This document shows, piece after piece, positions 58,068-64,000 of a stretch of DNA of 64,000 nucleotides (its first letter is position 1; each line of letters opens with the position of its first letter). The notes beneath the pieces were generated by a model. It did no database searches. It saw only the letters and a program-made list of their open reading frames with translations, and was not told the origin of the DNA. Both the position numbers and the translations under genes were made by a program. Source of the DNA: Bryum argenteum (lineage: Eukaryota; Streptophyta; Bryopsida; Bryales; Bryaceae); the NCBI GenBank assembly GCA_037043015.1, contig CM073321.1, forward strand, positions 27,231,510 through 27,295,509. The letters are read 5' to 3'.

Positions 58068-60024
58068 CTAAATAGCTGAATTACGGAAACAACACATAGG
58101 CATGGTCCAACTAAACGGATACTTTTCCAAGGCCTCAATAACATCGGAGAGTGTCAACCTTTTGGACACATTCGGGCAAGGTTGTCATACTGTGCGGGCA
58201 CGCCGCCCGCCCGTCCGTCTGCCTTGTCCGTCCGATTGAGTTGTGGCTAGCCTGATAGGGTCAAATGATTGTTGACTTTTAGTTTAGGTAAAAAAACGAC
58301 GACGTGACAAGGGTTAAGGTGAAAACTAAGCCACATGGCCGCCGCGTACGGGCCGCGTGGAACGCCACACACACTTTTTACTGCAAAGTTTGTGACCCAC
58401 AAAAAATTACACACCGCCTACAATCAACATAGGCGAGCACGCCCGTCCGTCCAGGACAACTCGTACGCCCGGTCCTGGACGACTTTAAATTTGAAGCTGA
58501 GATACTCGTAATTCATGGTGCGGTCTGTGCAGTGTGGCATAAAGTACTTCATATCATACTCTTCTTGCCAAATGTGTTGTGCTAACCACTCGGCGGAGAA
58601 TGCATCGACCGCCTTGGAATATATGTGTTTGCATTCCATAACCTCAAGGGGATCGACAGAATCGCATGGACCATACAAAAACCATAATTCCAGTGCCACC
58701 CATTTTTGCCAACTGCGTTGTTCATCCAACTCCTCTTGCTTCGCATATACACTTGAATTGCGCTTGTTCTACCACTCGACTTAAAATCCCCCAATCGCAA
58801 AGCCAGTTGTACACCGTCTCTAGTTTCCAATCGTCGAAATGCATTAGAACATTGGTTGGAGTAATGTCGTTGTGTAGATAATTGTGTTCATGACACTTTT
58901 CCACGATGACAAGCAACGACAATGCCAAGTCAAGTCGTCGTTTACGGAATGTTACAACCCAACGTAGTTGTATATGGGATAGCCCTGACTTGAGATCTTT
59001 TGGAATGTCGTCGTATTCCAAGTGCTTTGGAATTTTCTGGTTGATATGGATGTCAAAATTTTTGTAGCTACCTTTGTTCCACCATAGCAAAAATCCATCC
59101 ATTGTTCTAGGATGCAAGTATGATAGTCTGATGATTCCACGGGGCTTCACTGGACATCTACCCGCCTCATTAACGATTGCCATGCGCTTTTCCCTCTCGT
59201 TGTTCACATTCGTCAATTCTTCACGCGCGAATGGAATCCAACTAGGAATATGTTGAAGTTTCGTAAGCACCACTTTAGTAACCTTCCCATATCCACCTTG
59301 GATATGTTGTCGTGGCATAGATACCACGGTAACGGTTGATTCTAGCAACTTGAAAGTTCCACTGTTGCAATGAGACATAACAACATCCTCGGCTTTTAAT
59401 TTCCATCTCTCATTCCTCTTCCCATGAGCTTTCGAGAAGGATTGACCAAAACTTTTCACTAAATTTAGCTTTGAAACTAGTTCGTCATCTTCAACTGTCC
59501 ATTTGCTCTTGTCTGACAATTTCTGACAAGCTTCGAAATATACGTCCAGGCGTCTACGGTGTTGGTAGTCAACTCTACCACTCTGAGGTCCAACTATGCA
59601 CCATGGTCGTAGAAGTTGGTCCAATCACAAAGTTTGTAATTGTTTTCAAAACAACCCTCCAGGTATTGGTGAAGCTTCTGACACAAAATGTGGTATCCTT
59701 CATCATTCGCCGCAATGGAAGACTTATGCAACTCTTGCATATTTCGTATCTCATAGAAATGTATAGCACTCCGCTGTGCAAATTCGAGATACTCCTCGGG
59801 TGGCATAAGTGGTGTCTCTTCCTCCCCTGACAAGATCGAATTGTTCTTTTTTGACCCCTTACTTTTTTCTTTCTTCCCTTTCTTTTCCGTGATCCCCATG
59901 AAGAAGGGTTTGTAGATCATGTCTCCTTTGGAATTTCCTCTGTTTCCTCAAGACGGTCAAGGGGGGTTTCCAAATCTTGATTTCCATGTCGCATACTCGA
60001 ACCTTGGCTCCCTTCACCCTCCAT
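58068..60024 (-). pseudogene. Element 2 protein-kinase-like gene, homologue of gene E
   Basis: Start MEGEGSQGSSMRHGNQ at 60024; frame shifts near 59935 and 59610. Conserved with gene E: PPEEYLEFAQRSAIHFYE (gene E: TSDYTRFAEKACLDWYE), glycine loop GGYGKVTKV, PRGIIRL and LLWWNKGS, catalytic loop HNDITPTNVLMHF, CDWG, then after a shift near 58725 WVALELWFLYGP (gene E WVAPELFYTYGP; Pro to Leu). After VVQD an insertion at 58177-58470 splits the gene; it resumes as PNVSKRLTLSDVIEALEKYPF and ends at the TAG at 58068-58070. HND and DWG in both elements show these are family traits, not random decay. TATAAAA at 60161-60167. Confidence 0.8.
58177..58470. mobile_element. Internal-deletion derivative of an element-2-type hAT
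   Basis: Its left ~175 bp match the inverted right end of element 2 (CAAGGTTGTCATAC, then CGGGCACGCCGCCCGCCCGT); its right ~110 bp match inverted 47485-47590 from the left end, lacking the outer ~55 bp. It therefore joins the two ends of such an element with the middle removed, in reverse orientation. It sits between kinase codons VVQD and PNVSKR. The 8 bp before it (cattcggg, 58169-58176) have no full partner on the other side, consistent with a truncated end. Confidence 0.72.
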
Positions 60025-60160
60025 TTCGAATCTGAGAAAAAAAACGGCAAAAACTCCTCCCTCGTACTGAAAAAACACCCCGCAAAGTGCCCACACTAAC
60101 TCAATGAAGAAGTAGTGCTTGGCAACTAGCGGAGTGAGGTGAATAATGAAATAACTTGGC

Positions 60161-60167
60161 TTTTATA
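60161..60167 (-). promoter_or_regulatory. Probable TATA box of the element 2 kinase gene
   Basis: TATAAAA on the minus strand, ~140 bp before the ATG at 60024 and adjacent to the G/C-run array. The leader also contains a CAAAAACTCCTCC word like those of the other two element 2 genes. Confidence 0.6.
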
Positions 60168-60189
60168 GGGGAGGGGAGTGTGGGCACTT

Positions 60190-60430
60190 GGAGTGCGGAA
60201 AAGGAAAAGGAGGGTGGGCCCTCCCGCGCCCCTCCCGCCCTGGCCTGCCCCTCCTCCGCCCTGTCCCCCGTCCTGCCCCCCCCTCCCCCGCCCTGTCCCC
60301 CCCCCCTCCACCGCCCTGTTCTCCCCCCCTTCACCGCCCTGCACCCCTCCCTCCCCGCCCTGCTCCCCTGCTCCCCGCCCCGAACCCCTCTCACCCGCCC
60401 CTAACCCCTTTCACCCGCCCTGTCCTCAGT
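60190..60430. repeat. C/G-run array, right subterminal and upstream of the kinase gene
   Basis: CCCCCGCCCTGTCCCCCC-type units on the plus strand (G-runs on the kinase sense strand). It lies ~185 bp inside the right end and directly upstream of the kinase TATA box. The proline-rich frames here are artefacts. Confidence 0.87.
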
Positions 60431-60614
60431 CCTACGTGGCGCGTACGTGGCGGCCAAGTGGCTTGGTTTTTACCCAAACCCTTGTAACGTCCTCGTTTTC
60501 TTACCTAAACTAAAAGTGAACAGAGGTTTGACCATATCGGGCGAGCAAGAGCTCAATCGGACGGACAAGGCTGACGGACGGGCGGGCGGCGTGCCCCCCG
60601 GTATGACAACCTTG

Positions 60615-60830
60615 CCCGTGACTCACGCCTCGTGTTGATTGCCGTGGAAGCGAACCCCATCCTGACGTTTAGGAAATCCGCAGTGGAGGCGGAGCATCAA
60701 CCCGATGGTTCTCGCTTGGCTTGTGGGTACACTCGACGCTCGGTGATGACGCTGCGGGACTGATCATTGGATGCGAGCCACTAAGTGAAGAGGAGCGGTT
60801 GAACACAGAGGAGCAGAGGAGACGGTGCTG
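60615..60830 (+). pseudogene. Chalcone-synthase-like fragment, part 2
   Basis: Resumes the frame left at 47431: after Ala-Arg-Asp it reads SRLVLIAVEANPILTFRKS (chalcone synthase: RVLVVCSEITAVTFRG). After a frame change near 60715 it continues LGDDAAGLIIGCEPLSEEE (family: FGDGAAALIVGSDP) and fades near 60830. The catalytic His and Asn region of the C-terminal domain was not found, so the fragment is truncated as well as split. Confidence 0.75.
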
Positions 60831-62337
60831 TCTAGATGCGAGAGAAGGCCAAGAATGATCCAAGTGAAATCGAAAGTTGCCTTTTGAGCTGGCCCATGTG
60901 CTCATAGCCAAGCACTACTTGATTTCATGGCGAAATGTTGCATTCCAGTTGTCTCTTCTAACTTTCATCCATCATGGTGGCAACATGTCATCTATTTATA
61001 GATTGACTCTTCAGGCTTAGCAGTTGCATGCATTTTAGTGTAAGAAGTATTTCTTAACTTCCTTTTCACTTGATCTTCTTGATTTTAAAATATTTAGACG
61101 TCATTGATATATAATTTGGTGATTTTCATTTATTTCATCAAATGCTTACTATATTTTAGATTGATTCCGGCATTACCAAATAATAATTTCAATTAAAATT
61201 CAGCTTAGAATTTTTGAATTATTTAGTGTCGAACTGGCCCCTAACCTACGGTATATAAATTAGCATAAGAATATATCATACATTATAATATATCAACATA
61301 TTATTTTATACTACTATTAATATTTTTTATAGTTTAATTATGATTTTTAATGTTATCATTGTCATTATATGGTTGTAGATAATTATGATTAGAGTGTTAT
61401 TAACATATGTAACTACAGACTATTTATATTTGTATATCTTTTTAAAAAAGAAAATTTTGATAAGTCCATGTCCCTTAACAGTTAATTTTAAATTAAATGC
61501 ACATTTTCATTCACATGAACATCAAAATTCATTCTAACGAATTGTATATAATAATGAATGAACCAAGTGATAAAAGCGTGCAGACTCTATTTACTAACAC
61601 TACTGTTTTGAGGCTGATACATCTATGTTACTTATTGTTGTTAAGATCTATTTAATATGGAAGCATCAGTTCCATTTTGTGTTCTATATTTTAATTTCTT
61701 TACATGAGGTGGCTTGCTGCTCCTCAATTGCGTTGGTATATGCTTCCACCTAATAGTGCAGGCTATTTTCAGTCTTTGCAGTGCATTTGATAGATAATTT
61801 AAGACCTTCTCTTCTGATACTTGTCTTGGAGCTTAAAACCTAGGCTGTATTATGAAAAATGCTGGCTTGCACTCAGAAGCTGAATGAAAGCCTAAAACCG
61901 TCATTGATAGTAAACATACAAATCAAGCAGACAATAATACTTTAGATGTTGTGGTTGATGTTGATGGTTCAGGGTTTAGGGTTAAGGGTTTAGATACCTT
62001 GTGTAGATAGAGGTTAATGTTCTTGCTCTTACATGAGAGCGGAAGTATGAAACCCGACACTTGTACCTCCTTAGATGGATGCTTTGATGAACCAGGGACT
62101 CATTTATTATTCATGTTGTGATGCATGAAGATAATATTTTGTCTAATTGTGGTTCATAATGTTTATAATAATGTCATTATAATACAATAAATTTGATACA
62201 TTTGATACATTTGATTTATACTTTATGCTATTTGTTGGGAAGTGAGTTTAGAGGGTTAAATAATGTAGCTTATCTCTTTGAGGTTATCTATCATGATACA
62301 TTATATTTGTGCTCTAAGATGGATATTGCGGGGAATG
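60831..62337. other. AT-rich stretch, no supported gene
   Basis: Contains the right end of the pogo-like element at 61246. Beyond that I see only AT-rich sequence with a short GGTTCAGGGTTTAGGGTTAAG run near 61965-61990, reminiscent of, but too short for, telomere-type repeats. Confidence 0.4.
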
Positions 62338-62533
62338 TAGAGATGTGAGCGGTGAGCGTAGAGCGGTGAGCGGTGAGGTCCAAGATGCTATGGGTTTAGG
62401 GGAACGTTTTAAATTTTTCTATGAGAGATAGGGACCCTATGACCATTGAGTTAGGTGTTTTTAATTTTTTTTAAGGGTTGCTTCAGTCCAATTGAGTACC
62501 CTAAAGCCGTGGATTTAGATCCTATTTCCATGT

Positions 62534-62790
62534 AACCCCAATTCCGTTAAAATGGCATTATTCCGGTAAAATGGCACACCTCAACTTTCTGAACTATAGC
62601 TCAAAAACCATGTGATATAACAGAATTTTAAGGTGATATTAGGGAAAATGAGTGACAAAGTATATAAAGAAGTGATATTAAAAAAAATATTGTGATATTA
62701 CAAAATATACCATTTTATATGAGCACAAATGTAAGATCTAGTGTGAGAAAATGGCACATGGCATAGTGCCATTTTAACGGAATTGGGGTT
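62534..62790. mobile_element. MITE, copy 2 (AACCYCAATTCCGTT ends)
   Basis: AACCCCAATTCCGTTAAAAT faces the inverted right end, with a 4-bp TSD atgt (62530-62533, 62791-62794). Copy 1 of the methyltransferase element has the empty site at about 12,500-12,515 (CACATGGAAATAG), proving the insertion and the TSD length. Confidence 0.93.
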
Positions 62791-63244
62791 ATGTGAAAGT
62801 GATGATGGCCCCATTTCAGTATTCATCAAATTGAAAATAATGGCATCGTACTTTATTGTTGACCATAAATTAGGGCTGACGTCATATTTTCTAACCTTAT
62901 GAAATTGGAGATGACTACTGTCTCTCAGTAATACTAAGATTTTTTTTACACACTGTAATTCCAATTATGAGATCGAGAGTGTAGCTTATTAGAGGCATTT
63001 AAATTGGAGTAGTAGAGCTTACATTATAATTAGGACTGATGTCATCATTTAGCGAAAAAATTGGCTTCTATTACAGTGTATTGACATTCGTGAAGCACTT
63101 AGTAGGGGTTTAGCTATCATCGATAATGATGATAAGTAAAAATATAAAACTGTATAAAAAAATACATAAGTATATAGTAGAGTATGGTCACTACGAATAT
63201 ATGGCGCTACCAAGTAGAGTACCTACTAGAAAACAAATCACATA

Positions 63245-64000
63245 CTACGCTGAAGGTGTAGCACCATTGAAGTGCTAGTCACACTCATCAGCCTCAAAGT
63301 CTATAAACTTAAGCACATTATTGCTATAATGTGGACGTGTATTGTCAGACAGAATGGGAGATGGAGCTTCAACAAACTCTTGAGCAAGACGCTCAGCGTA
63401 GGAAGATAGGGGGAATATTGATGGAGGGCCGTTGTAGAGATGAGCGTTGCGAGTCAATTGCTCTTTTCAGACATGCGATGCCAAAAGTACAAAGAAAGTC
63501 AGTACAATATATTCGTAAGTGCAGAATTCAGAATTAAGAACGAGAAAATTGATGATAGTACGCACCAATGAACTTCCGTGGCTTTTTCACTTGCGGTTCG
63601 TCAAAGTCATAATCTGCAGGTAGGGCTAATTCTCCACTCTCTTCATCATCGGGAGGACCATCCTTGTAATCCACTAGTACACCATCAAAGATCTCTTTGT
63701 CAGGTTCCATAGCGATCAGGTGTCGGTTTGAGCGGGCGCAAGCAATTACAGATGCACCTAAAGATTCAAAAACCCGTGTTAGCAATACGAAATGTATAAA
63801 CAAATTTTAAAATAGCCGTTACGTAAACATTACCTGTACTTGCGCTCTAGTCAGAGACGATACGTCCATCGTCTGTGAGGCAATCCATGAAGCATTGAAT
63901 GAACGAGGAGTCCTTCTTTCGTGAGCCTCGCCATGGTGTACCGTTTGGACGATAACACAATGTCTCTTTGTCGGCAATGTTACAAACGTGGACTTCCTCA
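63245..64000 (-). pseudogene. Beta-class methyltransferase-like gene, copy 2, 3' part
   Basis: Exon-like blocks 63885-63830 (PSFIQCF...CLTDDGRIV, then a TAG, then SAST), 63770-63565 (GASVIACARSNRHLI, MEPDKE, KKPRKFIG) and 63470-63245 (TRNAHLYN...QEFVEAPSPIL), closed by a TAG at 63245-63247. The motif I region is the same as in copy 1, including the TAG just after it, while the later QEFV-stop of copy 1 is a normal Glu codon here. Introns have gt/ag edges. Confidence 0.55.

Larger units (their letters stand above)
47432..60614. mobile_element. Giant hAT-like transposon, element 2 (13,183 bp)
   Basis: The left end CAAGGTTGTCATATCGG pairs with the right end, which is CAAGGTTGTCATACCGG on the minus strand. 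Flanking 8-bp sequences ctcgtgat (47424-47431) and cccgtgac (60615-60622) agree at six positions; both differences are C/T, as expected from deamination of methylated cytosines in an old TSD. Joining the flanks restores the polyketide-synthase reading frame. Contents, all minus strand: transposase (48570-51650), RING-protein gene (54831-57123), kinase-like gene (58068-60024). Most are damaged. G-run arrays take the place of the CGACCGCC arrays of element 1. Confidence 0.85.
24320..61246 (+). mobile_element. Pogo-like element (~4 kb once the two giant insertions are removed)
   Basis: GGTTAGGGGCCGGTTCAACA at 24320 faces its inverted partner (GGTTAGGGGCCAGTTCGACA on the minus strand) ending at 61246; 22 of the 24 bases from TA inwards match. 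TA dinucleotides flank both ends (24318-24319, 61247-61248), as expected for the Tc1/mariner/pogo superfamily. Subtracting the two giant hAT elements and one copy of each 8-bp TSD leaves about 3.99 kb that holds a pogo/CENP-B-type DDE transposase (44552-46387) and a polyketide-synthase fragment. The pairing of such distant ends is an inference; the fit of TSD type, transposase type and residual size supports it. Confidence 0.55.
62338..64000 (-). mobile_element. Methyltransferase-type repeat element, copy 2, inverted and cut by the window
   Basis: Reverse complement of about 11,330-12,695: same 3' coding exons, same 3' untranslated sequence, same terminus (CTCACCGCTCACATCT). It is interrupted by the MITE at 62534-62790. 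The other end lies right of the window. Confidence 0.85.

Noticed and set aside
60101-60513. Glycine- and proline-rich frames on both strands
   Set aside because: Same artefact in the array upstream of the kinase gene.
58177-60614. Independent 2.4-kb transposon formed by the right TIR and the internal CAAGGTTGTC copy
   Set aside because: The 8-bp flanks (cattcggg, cccgtgac) do not match, and the kinase gene continues left of 58177, so the internal copy is an insertion in the kinase gene.
24454-60614. Elements 1 and 2 as a single ~36-kb composite
   Set aside because: Each has its own matching ends and its own 8-bp duplication, and a separate pogo-type gene lies between them.
61965-61990. Telomere-like GGGTTTAGGGTT run
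   Set aside because: Only about three imperfect units; too short to support an interstitial telomere.

Overview
The window is eukaryotic, almost certainly nuclear DNA of a land plant. Reasons: a Ty3/gypsy retroelement with a tRNA-iMet-like primer site, a CACTA element with plant-type CACTACTAGAAA ends, a chalcone-synthase-like (type III polyketide synthase) gene remnant, TATA boxes, probable introns and no operons. A non-seed plant is a guess; the species cannot be named. Almost everything is transposable elements of several classes, many nested, and several boundaries are fixed to the base by target-site duplications (TSDs) readable in the sequence. I saw no rRNA, tRNA or CRISPR array.

Region by region. 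1-4177: 5' end of a minus-strand Ty3/gypsy element (RT, protease, zinc knuckle, gag, primer site, 2.1-kb LTR). 4178-8560: an unrecognised minus-strand gene split by a solo LTR (4497-6017, TSD cggag), next to a second decayed gypsy pol piece. 8965-12700: an element whose spliced gene resembles a beta-class DNA methyltransferase; a second copy lies inverted at the right edge (62338-64000). 13492-14983: another solo LTR (TSD ttctc). 15053-18720: unrecognised minus-strand coding remnants split by a CACTA element (15833-17578, TSD ttc). 19140-23003: more decayed minus-strand coding remnants with eight copies of a short palindrome and a MITE.

The centre of interest is 24320-61246. Two giant hAT-like elements sit there. 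Element 1 (24454-44195, 19,742 bp) has CAGGGTTG terminal inverted repeats and a perfect 8-bp TSD (gctggaag). It carries a BED/hAT transposase and five cargo genes: four share a new N-terminal domain (one of them ends in a RING-H2 finger) and one is a protein-kinase-like gene. Element 2 (47432-60614, 13,183 bp) has CAAGGTTGTC ends and an 8-bp TSD differing by two C/T changes. It carries decayed homologues of the same three classes: transposase, RING protein and kinase. Two diverged elements with the same cargo argue that the cargo belongs to the transposon. In each element nearly every gene is preceded by a GC-rich repeat array: CGACCGCCGGTC units in element 1, G-run tracts in element 2.

Both giants appear inserted in an older ~4-kb pogo-like element (24320-61246, TA TSD, GGTTAGGGGCC ends) that encodes a DDE_1 transposase (44552-46387) and contains the polyketide-synthase fragment. 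Element 2 split that fragment exactly inside an Ala-Arg-Asp codon run. Most genes in element 2 and several in element 1 are damaged by stops and frameshifts; genes A, B and D of element 1 read as open frames.
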